A stretch of 64,000 bases of DNA from Streptomyces sp. ISL-96 (GCF_018614035.1 NZ_JAGGPA010000055.1:1-64000); one strand, 5' to 3'. Counted from the stretch's first letter, positions 51,963-60,440 are shown. Notes: generated by a model not told the origin, from the sequence alone. Numbers and translations: made by a program.

Positions 51963-52881
51963 CAGGTCGCCTCGGGTTCGGTGAAGAGCTCCTCGGCCGA
52001 AGTGGCGGTGATGGCGCGGTCGAACCAGGCGCTGAGCGTGTCCGGATCGGTGCAGGCGGTGATGCGGTCGCGGGCGTCGTCGGGCACTGCGATGCCACGC
52101 TTGCTGAGCAGCCTCAGAATGTCCTCGGCTCGGCCCTCAGCCAGGCCCTCGACCCGCCCCTCAGCCAGGCCTTCGACGCGGCCTTCGCCGCGTAGGCGCT
52201 CGGCGGTCTGCGAGCGGAAGAAGGAGAGGTCGACGGCCATTAGGTCCCTCCAGATGTCAGCTGCCGGGGCAGTGCCCAGGCCTTGTTCGGTGAGTTCGAT
52301 GAAGATGCTCGCGGTGTCTTCGTCCACGGTCTTCAAGGCGGCGGCCAGCGCTTTCAGTATGGCATCGGCGTCCGGGTCTTTCCCGTGTGTAATCGCGGAG
52401 AACGCCGCCAGAGGGATGTCCTGGGCGGCCGTGGCGGGGTCGGTGATCGCGGGCACGTTGTGGGGCCCAGTACCAGGGGGCGCATTGTCAGGGCCGGCCA
52501 CTGCGGTGGGCCGATGTCCACCGGTTCCGCCGCCCAGGTGGCGGTGTTCTTGTCCTGGCACACGACGAGCAGGAGCGGTGGGATGCCGTACTTCGCGTAG
52601 AGGTGCGCCAGGTAGTACGTCCAGCTCGCGAGCTTGCCCGGGTCCTTCTTGCCCTGGGCCTCGACGGCCAGCAGGAAGCCGGTGGCCGGGTCGGCCGTGT
52701 CGAAGTGCAGCAGGGTGTCCACGCGGCGTTCCAGCGGTCTGGTCTCGGTGAGGTCCGTGGGGAGCAGGGTGACCGCTACTGGGTCGTCGAAGGGGAGCCC
52801 GAGCGCCCGGAAGGTGCGGGAGAAGACTCCCGGATCCTCCTGGAAGATGCGGTGCATCGCCTCGTGTGAAGAACTGACCAT
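51962..52881 (-). pseudogene. Frameshifted Rpn-family (PD-(D/E)XK) nuclease-like gene
   Basis: The first ~145 codons (MVSSSHEAMHRIFQEDPGVF ...) carry the nuclease core VDTLLHF and FLLAVEAQGKKD with the ExQ variant, and ASWTYYLAHLYAKYG. Near 52461-52470 the frame changes: one frame ends its conserved part at MRPLVLGP and the next resumes at GPHNVPAITDPATAA and continues to the normal C-terminus. Adding one base to the GGGCCCC run would restore a single protein of about 305 residues. The C-terminal half has VEGLAEGR repeats. Sequencing error is the main alternative to a real mutation. Confidence 0.75.
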
Positions 52882-52985
52882 GACATATGACGCTAGGGGG
52901 GAGTGGGTCCCCGCTGGGCCGTATGGGGGGTCTTCACCCGGACGGGTGGTTGGGCGGGTCGGCGCGCCCGGGCGTAGCCCTGGGT

Positions 52986-53013
52986 TTGACGTTGCTCACG
53001 CACGGGGTAATCT
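52986..53013 (+). promoter_or_regulatory. Putative promoter of the S10 operon (rpsJ)
   Basis: TTGACG, a 16-base spacer and TAATCT give a plausible main-sigma promoter and a leader of about 380 bases. A second weak candidate (TTGGCG ... CAGACT, near 53025-53053) lies downstream. Confidence 0.5.
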
Positions 53014-53059
53014 CTTGCGCCCGATTGGCGCGGGCTGGGCCCCGTATGGCAGACTGTCG

Positions 53060-53398
53060 GGGTTGCTCGGTTGAGTGCCGATGCTGCGCGCCTCCCGTCG
53101 GGAGGACCGGAAGCGAGTCCCACAGTACTCGTCGCCTTAACTGCCCCTCAGGGCAGCGCTGGGGCGGACGTACGGGAATCTTTCGGGAAGCGTCAGCGGG
53201 GCTGATACCAGGCGCCCGGTGGGTGTTCTGCCCCCGATATGCGGTCGCGGACCGCATCCCCTAGCAGGGAAAACCTTCGGGATTTCTATGTGGCGAGGAT
53301 GCGACACACCCGACCGCGTGGGTCGGAGCAGAGCGGTGCTTATCCAGACAATCCACGGGTCCCAGAGCGTTTCGAGAGAACAGGACTACTAGGTAGCC
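53060..53398 (+). other. Long rpsJ leader with several hairpins
   Basis: This gene-free stretch contains small stems CCTCCCGTCGGGAGG (53091-53105), CTGCCCCTCAGGGCAG and ATGCGGTCGCGGACCGCAT, then GGGAAAACCTTCGGG-like sequence and the shared 27-base element. A structured regulatory leader for the S10 operon is likely. Its ligand is unknown; in other bacteria L4 does this job with unrelated RNA structures. Confidence 0.5.
53302..53328 (+). promoter_or_regulatory. 27-base leader element shared with rpsL (rpsJ copy)
   Basis: Identical over 27 bases to 40729-40755, beginning CGACACACCCGACC and ending GGGTCGGAG. Same 6-bp stem and GCGTG loop. It ends 70 bases before the rpsJ start codon. The outer ACAC/GTGT pairing of the rpsL copy is not kept here. 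Confidence 0.7.
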
Positions 53399-53707
53399 AT
53401 GGCGGGACAGAAGATCCGCATCCGGCTCAAGGCCTACGACCACGAGGTCATCGACTCTTCGGCGAAGAAGATCGTCGAGACGGTGACTCGCACTGGTGCG
53501 TCGGTCGCAGGCCCGGTGCCGCTGCCCACAGAGAAGAACGTGTACTGCGTCATCAAGTCGCCGCACAAGTACAAGGATTCTCGCGAGCACTTCGAGATGC
53601 GCACGCACAAGCGCCTCATCGACATCCTCGACCCCACCCCCAAGACCGTTGACTCGCTGATGCGCCTGGACCTTCCGGCCGGCGTTGACATCGAGATCAA
53701 GCTCTGA
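53399..53707 (+). CDS. rpsJ: 30S ribosomal protein S10
   Basis: A 102-residue 30S head protein and NusG/NusB partner. MAGQKIRIRLKAYDHEVIDSS at the start, RTHKRLIDILDPTPKTVDSLMRLDLPAGVDIEIKL at the end (split here only by eye). The ATG has AGG-rich sequence upstream. First gene of the S10-spc operon. Confidence 0.97.
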   Translation: MAGQKIRIRLKAYDHEVIDSSAKKIVETVTRTGASVAGPVPLPTEKNVYCVIKSPHKYKDSREHFEMRTHKRLIDILDPTPKTVDSLMRLDLPAGVDIEIKL

Positions 53708-53718
53708 GGGGCGCGGAG

Positions 53719-54363
53719 ATGGCTAAGCAGATTAAGGGAATCCTGGGCGAGAAGCTCGGCATGACCCAGGTCTGGGACGAGAACAACCGGGTTGTCCCGG
53801 TGACCGTCGTCAAGGCCGGGCCGAATGTCGTGACCCAGGTCCGCACGAATGACCGCGACGGCTACGAGTCGGTCCAGATCGCCTTCGGCGAGATCGACCC
53901 TCGCAAGGTGAACAAGCCCCTCAAGGGTCACTTCGCCAAGGCCGACGTGACCCCGCGCCGCCACCTGGTGGAGCTCCGTACCTCCGACGCCAGCGAGTAC
54001 GCGCTCGGCCAGGAGATCACTGCCGAGGTGTTCGAGTCCGGCGTCAAGGTTGACGTCACGGGCAAGAGCAAGGGCAAGGGCTTCGCCGGTGTCATGAAGC
54101 GTCACAACTTCGCCGGTGGCAAGGCTTCCCACGGTGCCCACCGCGTGCACCGTAAGCCTGGTTCCATCGGTGGCTGTGCCACCCCCGGCCGTGTCTTCAA
54201 GGGCATGCGCATGGCGGGTCGTATGGGCAACGAGCGGGTCACCACCCAGAACCTGACCGTCCACGCCGTTGACGCCGAGAAGGGTCTGCTGCTCATCAAG
54301 GGCGCCGTCCCCGGCCCCAACGGTGGCCTCGTCCTGGTCCGCACCGCGGCGAAGGGGGTTTGA
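53719..54363 (+). CDS. rplC: 50S ribosomal protein L3
   Basis: A 214-residue early-assembly 23S-binding protein whose extension reaches the peptidyl-transferase centre. Begins MAKQIKGILGEKLGMTQVWDE; KGKGFAGVMKRHNFAGG and GSIGGCATPGRVFKGMRMAGRMG are signatures. It follows rpsJ by 11 bases and precedes rplD by seven. Confidence 0.97.
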   Translation: MAKQIKGILGEKLGMTQVWDENNRVVPVTVVKAGPNVVTQVRTNDRDGYESVQIAFGEIDPRKVNKPLKGHFAKADVTPRRHLVELRTSDASEYALGQEITAEVFESGVKVDVTGKSKGKGFAGVMKRHNFAGGKASHGAHRVHRKPGSIGGCATPGRVFKGMRMAGRMGNERVTTQNLTVHAVDAEKGLLLIKGAVPGPNGGLVLVRTAAKGV

Positions 54364-54370
54364 GGAACCG

Positions 54371-55027
54371 ATGAGCACCATTGACATCCTTACGCCGGCA
54401 GGCGACAAGGCCGGTACCGTCGAGCTCCCCGCGGAGATCTTCGACGCCAAGGTCAGCATTCCGCTGATCCACCAGGTCGTTGTCGCACAGCTGGCCGCTG
54501 CCCGTCAGGGCACGCACAAGACCAAGCGTCGCGGCGAAGTCCGTGGTGGCGGCAGGAAGCCCTACCGCCAGAAGGGCACCGGCCGCGCCCGTCAGGGCTC
54601 GACCCGCGCCCCGCAGTTCGCAGGCGGTGGCGTCGTACACGGCCCGCAGCCGCGTGACTACTCGCAGCGCACGCCCAAGAAGATGAAGGCCGCCGCTCTG
54701 CGTGGCGCCCTCACCGACCGGGCCCGCAACGCTCGTATCCACGTCGTCTCCGACGTGGTCGAGGGTGCGGTTGTGTCCACGAAGGCCGCGAAGTCCCTGC
54801 TGGGCAAGGTCAGCGAGCGCAAGCACGTGCTCCTGGTCGCCGAGCGTTCGGACGAGGCCGCGTGGCTCTCCGCCCGCAACCTGCCCCAGGTGCACCTCCT
54901 GGAGCCGGGCCAGCTCAACACGTACGACGTGCTCGTCTCCGACGACGTGGTCTTCACCAAGGCCGCTTTCGAGTCTTTCGTGTCTGGCCCCACCACGGCC
55001 GATGAGACCGAAGGGAGCGACGTCTGA
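54371..55027 (+). CDS. rplD: 50S ribosomal protein L4
   Basis: A 218-residue protein with the exit-tunnel loop RRGEVRGGGRKPYRQKGTGRARQG, where macrolide-resistance changes arise in other bacteria; the loop is wild type by eye. L4 is the S10-operon repressor in enterobacteria. ATG start, seven bases after rplC; stop overlaps rplW in TGATG. Confidence 0.96.
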   Translation: MSTIDILTPAGDKAGTVELPAEIFDAKVSIPLIHQVVVAQLAAARQGTHKTKRRGEVRGGGRKPYRQKGTGRARQGSTRAPQFAGGGVVHGPQPRDYSQRTPKKMKAAALRGALTDRARNARIHVVSDVVEGAVVSTKAAKSLLGKVSERKHVLLVAERSDEAAWLSARNLPQVHLLEPGQLNTYDVLVSDDVVFTKAAFESFVSGPTTADETEGSDV

Positions 55028-55350
55028 TGGCTGAGGCGACCGTTACCAGCAAGACCTTCACGGACCCGCGCGACGTCCTCGTCAAGCCGGTTGTATCCGA
55101 GAAGAGCTACGCGCTGCTCGACGAGAACAAGTACACGTTCATCGTCGCGCCCGGCTCCAACAAGACCCAGATCAAGCAGGCCGTTCAGGCGGTCTTCGGG
55201 GTCAAGGTCACCGGGGTCAACACGATCAACCGGCAGGGTAAGCGCAAGCGCACCAAGACCGGCTTCGGCAAGCGCTCCGACACGAAGCGCGCCATCGTGA
55301 CCCTCGCCGAGGGCGACCGTATCGACATCTTCGGCGGTCCGACCGCCTAA
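55027..55350 (+). CDS. rplW: 50S ribosomal protein L23
   Basis: A 107-residue tunnel-exit protein and docking site for trigger factor and SRP. KPVVSEKSYALLDENKYTF near the start and KVTGVNTINRQGKRKRT in the extended loop are characteristic. It overlaps rplD by one base. Confidence 0.96.
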   Translation: MAEATVTSKTFTDPRDVLVKPVVSEKSYALLDENKYTFIVAPGSNKTQIKQAVQAVFGVKVTGVNTINRQGKRKRTKTGFGKRSDTKRAIVTLAEGDRIDIFGGPTA

Positions 55351-55390
55351 CGGCGGTCTGGATCGTCCGGAATCGGACGAGGACTGAGAA

Positions 55391-56227
55391 ATGGGAATCC
55401 GCAAGTACAAGCCGACTACGCCGGGCCGCCGTGGCTCCTCCGTAGCCGACTTTGTCGAGATCACGCGGTCCACGCCGGAGAAGTCGCTGGTCCGCCCCCT
55501 GCACAGCAAGGGCGGCCGTAACAACGCCGGTCGGATCACCGTTCGCCACCAGGGTGGCGGACACAAGCGCGCCTACCGCGTGATCGACTTCCGTCGTCAC
55601 GACAAGGACGGCGTGCCGGCGAAGGTCGCTCACATCGAGTACGACCCGAACCGCACCGCGCGCATCGCGCTGCTGCACTACGCAGACGGCGAGAAGCGCT
55701 ACATCATCGCACCGCGTGGCCTCACGCAGGGTGACCGGATTGAGAACGGCCCTGGCGCCGACATCAAGCCCGGCAACAACCTGGCGCTGCGCAACATCCC
55801 GGTCGGTACGACCATCCACGCCATCGAGCTTCGGCCCGGCGGCGGCGCGAAGTTCGCCCGTTCCGCGGGTGCCTCCGTGCAGCTGCTGGCGAAGGAGGGC
55901 ACGATGGCCCACCTTCGTATGCCTTCCGGTGAAATCCGCCTGGTCGACGCCCGCTGCCGCGCCACGATTGGCGAGGTCGGCAACGCCGAGCAGTCGAACA
56001 TCAACTGGGGCAAGGCCGGCCGCATGCGCTGGAAGGGCGTCCGCCCGACCGTTCGTGGTGTCGCGATGAACCCCGTTGACCACCCGCACGGTGGTGGTGA
56101 GGGCAAGACTTCCGGTGGTCGTCACCCGGTCAGCCCGTGGGGTCAGAAGGAAGGTCGTACTCGCTCGCCGAAGAAGGCATCGAGCAAGTACATCGTCCGC
56201 CGCCGCAAGTCGAACAAGAAGCGCTAG
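55391..56227 (+). CDS. rplB: 50S ribosomal protein L2
   Basis: A 278-residue core protein near the peptidyl-transferase centre. MGIRKYKPTTPGRRGSS, GRNNAGRITVRHQGGGHKR and the invariant MNPVDHPHGGGEGKTSGGR with the functionally important His near residue 230 are present. Ends RRRKSNKKR. Confidence 0.97.
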   Translation: MGIRKYKPTTPGRRGSSVADFVEITRSTPEKSLVRPLHSKGGRNNAGRITVRHQGGGHKRAYRVIDFRRHDKDGVPAKVAHIEYDPNRTARIALLHYADGEKRYIIAPRGLTQGDRIENGPGADIKPGNNLALRNIPVGTTIHAIELRPGGGAKFARSAGASVQLLAKEGTMAHLRMPSGEIRLVDARCRATIGEVGNAEQSNINWGKAGRMRWKGVRPTVRGVAMNPVDHPHGGGEGKTSGGRHPVSPWGQKEGRTRSPKKASSKYIVRRRKSNKKR

Positions 56228-56239
56228 GAGCGGGTTTAG

Positions 56240-56521
56240 ATGCCGCGCAGTCTCAAGAAGGGGCCCTTCGTCGACGGACACCTCGTAAAGAAGGTGGACG
56301 TCCAGAACGAAGCTGGCACCAAGAACGTCATCAAGACCTGGTCCCGGCGCTCGATGATCATTCCCAGCATGCTGGGTCACACCATCGCGGTGCACAACGG
56401 CAAGATTCACGTCCCGGTGTTCGTCACCGAGTCGATGGTCGGCCACAAGCTCGGCGAGTTTGCGCCGACCCGCACCTTCCGCGGCCACGTCAAGGACGAC
56501 CGCAAGTCGAAGCGCCGCTAA
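56240..56521 (+). CDS. rpsS: 30S ribosomal protein S19
   Basis: A 93-residue 30S head protein beside S13. MPRSLKKGPFVDGHLVKKV, WSRRSMIIPSMLGHTIAVHNG and GEFAPTRTFRGH identify it. ATG start 12 bases after rplB. Confidence 0.97.
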   Translation: MPRSLKKGPFVDGHLVKKVDVQNEAGTKNVIKTWSRRSMIIPSMLGHTIAVHNGKIHVPVFVTESMVGHKLGEFAPTRTFRGHVKDDRKSKRR

Positions 56522-56562
56522 GGCGGGGTGCGATGACTATGAACGACACCGAAGGGACAACC

Positions 56563-56910
56563 ATGGAAGCCAGGGCCCAGGCGCGGTACATCCGCGTCAC
56601 GCCCATGAAGGCCCGCCGCGTGGTGGACCTTATCCGTGGCATGGATGCCACGGAGGCTCAGGCGGTCCTGCGTTTCGCCGCGCAGGCCGCGAGCGTGCCG
56701 GTAGGCAAGGTGCTTGACAGCGCCATTGCCAACGCTGCGCACAACTACGACCACACGGACGCCTCCTCGCTGGTCATCAGCGAGGCGTACGTCGACGAGG
56801 GCCCGACCCTGAAGCGGTTCCGTCCGCGTGCTCAGGGCCGTGCCTACCGGATCCGCAAGCGGACCAGCCACATCACCGTGGTCGTCAGCAGCAAGGAAGG
56901 TTCCCGGTAA
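56563..56910 (+). CDS. rplV: 50S ribosomal protein L22
   Basis: 115 residues from this ATG, which has GAAGGGA upstream. Start MEARAQARYIRVTPMKARRV matches known streptomycete L22; two ATGs 24 and 30 bases upstream would add MTMNDTEGTT. The tunnel hairpin FRPRAQGRAYRIRKRTSHI is intact. It overlaps rpsC in TAATG. Confidence 0.95.
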   Translation: MEARAQARYIRVTPMKARRVVDLIRGMDATEAQAVLRFAAQAASVPVGKVLDSAIANAAHNYDHTDASSLVISEAYVDEGPTLKRFRPRAQGRAYRIRKRTSHITVVVSSKEGSR

Positions 56911-57755
56911 TGGGCCAGAAGGTAAACCCGCACGGGTTCCGGCTCGGCATCACCACGGACTTCAAGTCCCGTTGGTACGCCGACAAGCTGTACAAGGACT
57001 ACGTCAAGGAAGACGTCGCCATCCGCAGGATGATGACGTCCGGCATGGAGCGCGCCGGCATCTCGAAGGTTGAGATCGAGCGCACCCGTGACCGCGTGCG
57101 TGTGGACATCCACACCGCACGTCCGGGCATCGTCATCGGCCGCCGTGGCGCCGAGGCCGACCGCATCCGCGGCGACCTCGAGAAGCTCACGGGCAAGCAG
57201 GTCCAGCTGAACATCCTCGAGGTCAAGAACCCCGAGATGGACGCTCAGCTGGTTGCTCAGGCCGTTGCCGAGCAGCTCTCGTCCCGCGTCTCCTTCCGTC
57301 GCGCCATGCGTAAGAGCATGCAGGGCACGATGAAGGCCGGCGCCAAGGGCATCAAGATCCAGTGTGGTGGCCGTCTCGGCGGCGCCGAGATGTCCCGGTC
57401 CGAGTTCTACCGCGAGGGTCGTGTGCCGCTGCACACGCTGCGCGCGAACGTGGACTACGGCTTCTTCGAGGCCAAGACGACCTTCGGCCGTATCGGCGTG
57501 AAGGTCTGGATCTACAAGGGCGACGTCAAGAACATCGCCGAGGTCCGTGCCGAGAACGCCGCGGCCCGTGCGGGTAACCGCCCGGCCCGTGGTGGCGGCC
57601 CGGCCGACCGTCCGGCCGGTGGCCGTGGTGGTCGTGGTGGCGAGCGTGGCGGCCGCGGCCGCAAGCCGCAGCAGGGTGCACCGGCAGCAGAGGCCCCCAA
57701 GGCCGACGCTCCCGCCACCTCTGCTCCGGCTGAGAGCACCGGAACGGAGGCCTGA
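56910..57755 (+). CDS. rpsC: 30S ribosomal protein S3 with Gly/Arg-rich tail
   Basis: 281 residues. KH domain with GRRG loop (IVIGRRGAEADRIR, about 70-83), mRNA-entry helicase residues, and CGGRLGGAEMSRSEFYREG. After residue about 215 there is an actinobacterial extension rich in RGG units (RGGGPADRPAGGRGGRGGE) followed by an Ala/Pro-rich end. The extension is basic and may bind RNA. Confidence 0.96.
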   Translation: MGQKVNPHGFRLGITTDFKSRWYADKLYKDYVKEDVAIRRMMTSGMERAGISKVEIERTRDRVRVDIHTARPGIVIGRRGAEADRIRGDLEKLTGKQVQLNILEVKNPEMDAQLVAQAVAEQLSSRVSFRRAMRKSMQGTMKAGAKGIKIQCGGRLGGAEMSRSEFYREGRVPLHTLRANVDYGFFEAKTTFGRIGVKVWIYKGDVKNIAEVRAENAAARAGNRPARGGGPADRPAGGRGGRGGERGGRGRKPQQGAPAAEAPKADAPATSAPAESTGTEA

Positions 57756-57760
57756 CCGAA

Positions 57761-58180
57761 ATGCTGATCCCTCGTAGGGTCAAGCACCGCAAGCAGCACC
57801 ACCCCAAGCGCCGCGGTATGGCGAAGGGTGGCACTGAGGTCGCATTCGGCGAGTACGGCATCCAGGCGCTGACCCCGGCGTACGTGACGAACCGCCAGAT
57901 CGAGGCTGCTCGTATCGCGATGACCCGCCACATCAAGCGTGGCGGCAAGGTCTGGATCAACATCTACCCGGACCGTCCGCTCACGAAGAAGCCTGCCGAG
58001 ACCCGCATGGGTTCCGGTAAGGGTTCTCCGGAGTGGTGGATCGCGAACGTGCACCCGGGTCGGGTCATGTTCGAGCTGTCCTACCCGAACGAGAAGATTG
58101 CTCGTGAGGCGCTCACCCGCGCTGCTCACAAGCTTCCGATGAAGTGCCGGATTGTTCGGCGCGAGGCAGGTGAGTCGTGA
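57761..58180 (+). CDS. rplP: 50S ribosomal protein L16
   Basis: A 139-residue protein at the A-site tRNA elbow. MLIPRRVKHRKQHHPKRRG and FGEYGIQALTPAYVTNRQIEAAR are signatures; GKVWINIYPDRPLTKKPAETRMGSGKGSPE follows. Starts five bases after rpsC. Confidence 0.97.
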   Translation: MLIPRRVKHRKQHHPKRRGMAKGGTEVAFGEYGIQALTPAYVTNRQIEAARIAMTRHIKRGGKVWINIYPDRPLTKKPAETRMGSGKGSPEWWIANVHPGRVMFELSYPNEKIAREALTRAAHKLPMKCRIVRREAGES

Positions 58181-58404
58181 TGGCGGCCGGTATCAAGGCG
58201 ACCGAGCTGCGCGAGCTCAACGACGAGGACCTCGTCGCGAAGCTCCGTGAGGCCAAGGAAGAACTGTTCAACCTCCGCTTCCAGGCGGCGACCGGACAGC
58301 TCGAGAATCACGGCCGGCTCAAGTCCGTCCGTAAGGACATCGCCCGGATCTACACCCTGATGCGCGAGCGCGAGCTGGGCATCGAGACGGTGGAGAGCGC
58401 CTGA
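58180..58404 (+). CDS. rpmC: 50S ribosomal protein L29
   Basis: A 74-residue two-helix tunnel-exit protein: ELRELNDEDLVAKLREAKEELFNLRFQAATGQLEN. ATG start in TGATG overlap with rplP; a GTG three bases upstream would give a 4-base overlap and two starts cannot be separated by eye. Overlaps rpsQ by one base. Confidence 0.95.
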   Translation: MAAGIKATELRELNDEDLVAKLREAKEELFNLRFQAATGQLENHGRLKSVRKDIARIYTLMRERELGIETVESA

Positions 58405-58688
58405 TGAGCGAGAAGAATGTGACTGAGACGACTGAGCAGCGCGGATTCCGCAAGACCCGTGAGGGTCTCGTCGTCAGCGACAAGATGGACAAGACTGTCG
58501 TCGTCGCTGTCGAGGATCGCGTCAAGCACGCCCTGTACGGCAAGGTCATCCGCCGTACGAACAAGCTCAAGGCTCACGACGAGTCCAACGCCGCAGGCGT
58601 CGGCGACCGCGTCCTCATCATGGAGACGCGTCCGCTGTCGGCGAGCAAGCGCTGGCGCATCGTCGAGATCCTCGAGAAGGCCAAGTAA
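58404..58688 (+). CDS. rpsQ: 30S ribosomal protein S17
   Basis: A 94-residue OB-fold protein. KTREGLVVSDKMDKTVVVAVEDRVKH and DRVLIMETRPLSASKRWRIVEI identify it. Ends the first tightly packed run; a two-hairpin gap of 102 bases follows before rplN. Confidence 0.96.
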   Translation: MSEKNVTETTEQRGFRKTREGLVVSDKMDKTVVVAVEDRVKHALYGKVIRRTNKLKAHDESNAAGVGDRVLIMETRPLSASKRWRIVEILEKAK

Positions 58689-58692
58689 TAAC

Positions 58693-58758
58693 CCCTGAGG
58701 GGTATCCCTCAGGGCAGTTCCGCCAGGCTCGGTGAGGGGTCTCCGTAAGGAGCCCCTC
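58693..58758 (+). other. Two intercistronic hairpins between rpsQ and rplN
   Basis: CCCTGAGGG/CCCTCAGGG (58693-58714) and GAGGGGTCTCC-GTAA-GGAGCCCCTC (58734-58758, one mismatch) mark the S10/spc boundary. No U-tracts; processing or attenuation is possible. A GGAG ribosome-binding site for rplN lies just downstream. Confidence 0.65.
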
Positions 58759-58790
58759 GCCGGGAACCGGCAGACGATCAGGAGATAGAC

Positions 58791-59159
58791 GTGATCCAGC
58801 AGGAGTCGCGACTGCGTGTCGCCGACAACACGGGTGCGAAGGAAATTCTCACCATCCGTGTTCTCGGTGGCTCGGGTCGCCGCTACGCGGGCATCGGCGA
58901 CGTCATCGTCGCCACCGTCAAGGACGCGATCCCCGGCGGCAACGTGAAGAAGGGTGACGTCGTCAAGGCTGTCATCGTTCGCACCGTCAAGGAGCGCCGC
59001 CGTCCGGACGGCTCGTACATCCGCTTCGACGAGAACGCCGCTGTCATTCTCAAGAACGACGGCGACCCTCGTGGCACCCGTATCTTCGGCCCGGTGGGCC
59101 GTGAGCTGCGCGAGAAGAAGTTCATGAAGATCATCTCGCTCGCGCCGGAGGTGCTGTAA
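58791..59159 (+). CDS. rplN: 50S ribosomal protein L14
   Basis: A 122-residue protein of intersubunit bridge B8. It starts at GTG (VIQQESRLRVADNTGAKEIL); GDVIVATVKDAIPGGNVKKGDVVKAVIVRT and FDENAAVILKNDGDPRGTRIFGPV are diagnostic. First gene of the spc part. Confidence 0.97.
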   Translation: MIQQESRLRVADNTGAKEILTIRVLGGSGRRYAGIGDVIVATVKDAIPGGNVKKGDVVKAVIVRTVKERRRPDGSYIRFDENAAVILKNDGDPRGTRIFGPVGRELREKKFMKIISLAPEVL

Positions 59160-59161
59160 GC

Positions 59162-59485
59162 ATGAAGATCAAGAAGGGCGACCTGGTTCAGGTCATCACC
59201 GGTAAGGACAAGGGCAAGCAGGGCAAGGTCATTCTGGCCGTGCCCCGCGAGAACCGTGTCCTGGTCGAGGGTGTCAACCGGGTCAAGAAGCACACCAAGG
59301 CCGGTCAGACCGCTCGCGGTTCGCAGACCGGTGGCATTGTGACGACTGAGGCCCTGATCCACGTCAGCAACGTTCAGCTGGTTGTGGAGAAGGACGGCAA
59401 GAAGGTCGTTACCCGCGTCGGCTACCGCTTTGACGACGAGGGCAACAAGATCCGCGTTGCCAAGCGGACCGGTGAGGACATCTGA
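59162..59485 (+). CDS. rplX: 50S ribosomal protein L24
   Basis: A 107-residue KOW-domain protein that starts 50S assembly: MKIKKGDLVQVITGKDKGKQGKV at the start, RVGYRFDDEGNKIRVAKRTGEDI at the end. Two bases after rplN; stop overlaps rplE in TGATG. Confidence 0.96.
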   Translation: MKIKKGDLVQVITGKDKGKQGKVILAVPRENRVLVEGVNRVKKHTKAGQTARGSQTGGIVTTEALIHVSNVQLVVEKDGKKVVTRVGYRFDDEGNKIRVAKRTGEDI

Positions 59486-60042
59486 TGACTACCACCACCG
59501 CACCGCGCCTCAAGCTGCGCTACCGCGAGGAGATCGCGGGCAAGCTGCGTGAAGAGTTCTCGTACGAGAACGTCATGCAGATCCCCGGTCTCGTCAAGAT
59601 CGTGGTCAACATGGGTGTGGGCGACGCCGCCCGCGACTCCAAGCTGATCGATGGCGCCATTCGCGACCTCACCACGATCACGGGCCAGAAGCCGGCCGTC
59701 ACCAAGGCCCGGAAGTCCATCGCGCAGTTCAAGCTGCGCGAGGGTCAGCCGATCGGCTGCCACGTCACCCTCCGCGGTGACCGCATGTGGGAGTTCCTGG
59801 ACCGTACGCTGTCGCTCGCGCTGCCGCGTATCCGTGACTTCCGTGGTCTGTCGCCGAAGCAGTTCGACGGCCGTGGCAACTACACCTTCGGTCTCACGGA
59901 GCAGGTCATGTTCCACGAGATCGACCAGGACAAGATCGACCGGGTCCGGGGCATGGACATCACCGTGGTCACCACGGCGACCAACGACGACGAGGGTCGT
60001 GCCCTCCTTCGTCACCTCGGCTTCCCGTTCAAGGAGAACTGA
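59485..60042 (+). CDS. rplE: 50S ribosomal protein L5
   Basis: A 185-residue 5S rRNA-binding protein of the central protuberance. LKIVVNMGVGDAARDSKLIDGA-like sequence (VKIVVNMGVG), TGQKPAVTKARKSIAQFKLREGQPIG and PRIRDFRGLSPKQFDGRGNY are present. Overlaps rplX by one base. Confidence 0.97.
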   Translation: MTTTTAPRLKLRYREEIAGKLREEFSYENVMQIPGLVKIVVNMGVGDAARDSKLIDGAIRDLTTITGQKPAVTKARKSIAQFKLREGQPIGCHVTLRGDRMWEFLDRTLSLALPRIRDFRGLSPKQFDGRGNYTFGLTEQVMFHEIDQDKIDRVRGMDITVVTTATNDDEGRALLRHLGFPFKEN

Positions 60043-60044
60043 CC

Positions 60045-60230
60045 GTGGCGAAGAAGGCCCTGATCGCTAAGGCGGCCCGCAAGCCGAAGTTCGCTGTGCG
60101 CGCGTACACGCGTTGCCAGCGCTGCGGCCGGCCGCACTCCGTCTACCGCAAGTTCGGCCTGTGCCGCGTGTGCCTTCGTGAGATGGCTCACCGTGGCGAG
60201 CTGCCGGGCGTAACCAAGAGCTCCTGGTAG
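60045..60230 (+). CDS. rpsZ: 30S ribosomal protein S14 type Z (zinc form)
   Basis: A 61-residue protein with two CxxC pairs (CQRCGRPH and CRVCLREMA), the zinc-binding short S14. A zinc-free long S14, if present, lies elsewhere. GTG start two bases after rplE. Confidence 0.96.
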   Translation: MAKKALIAKAARKPKFAVRAYTRCQRCGRPHSVYRKFGLCRVCLREMAHRGELPGVTKSSW

Positions 60231-60248
60231 TACGGGACTTCCCGTACT
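60229..60248 (+). other. Hairpin after rpsZ and the rpsZ-rpsH gap
   Basis: AGTACGGG-ACTT-CCCGTACT begins inside the stop region of rpsZ. The following ~190 bases to rpsH have no gene and no clear promoter by eye. The gap is unusually long for this operon and may hold an S8-type regulatory site, which was not identified. Confidence 0.55.
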
Positions 60249-60440
60249 CCGGATGCTCTCGGTAAGTATCTGGTCGGCAGGAGCCCGACACCGCATGCCG
60301 TAGGCTTGCGGGGTTGGGCGCCTGCCGCCCTGACCGACTTACTACGCCGTAGGTCCCCGCACCGCACCCGTCCCGCCACTGAGTGGGGAGAGGGATGGCG
60401 CATACAGGAAACCCCGGCGAGAGAGGCCGAAGGCCAATTC

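Noticed and set aside
45276..52881. Accessory island considered as a prophage or integrative element
   Set aside because: No integrase, transposase, att-like direct repeats or tRNA junction; a similar but variable island between tuf and rpsJ is normal in streptomycetes.
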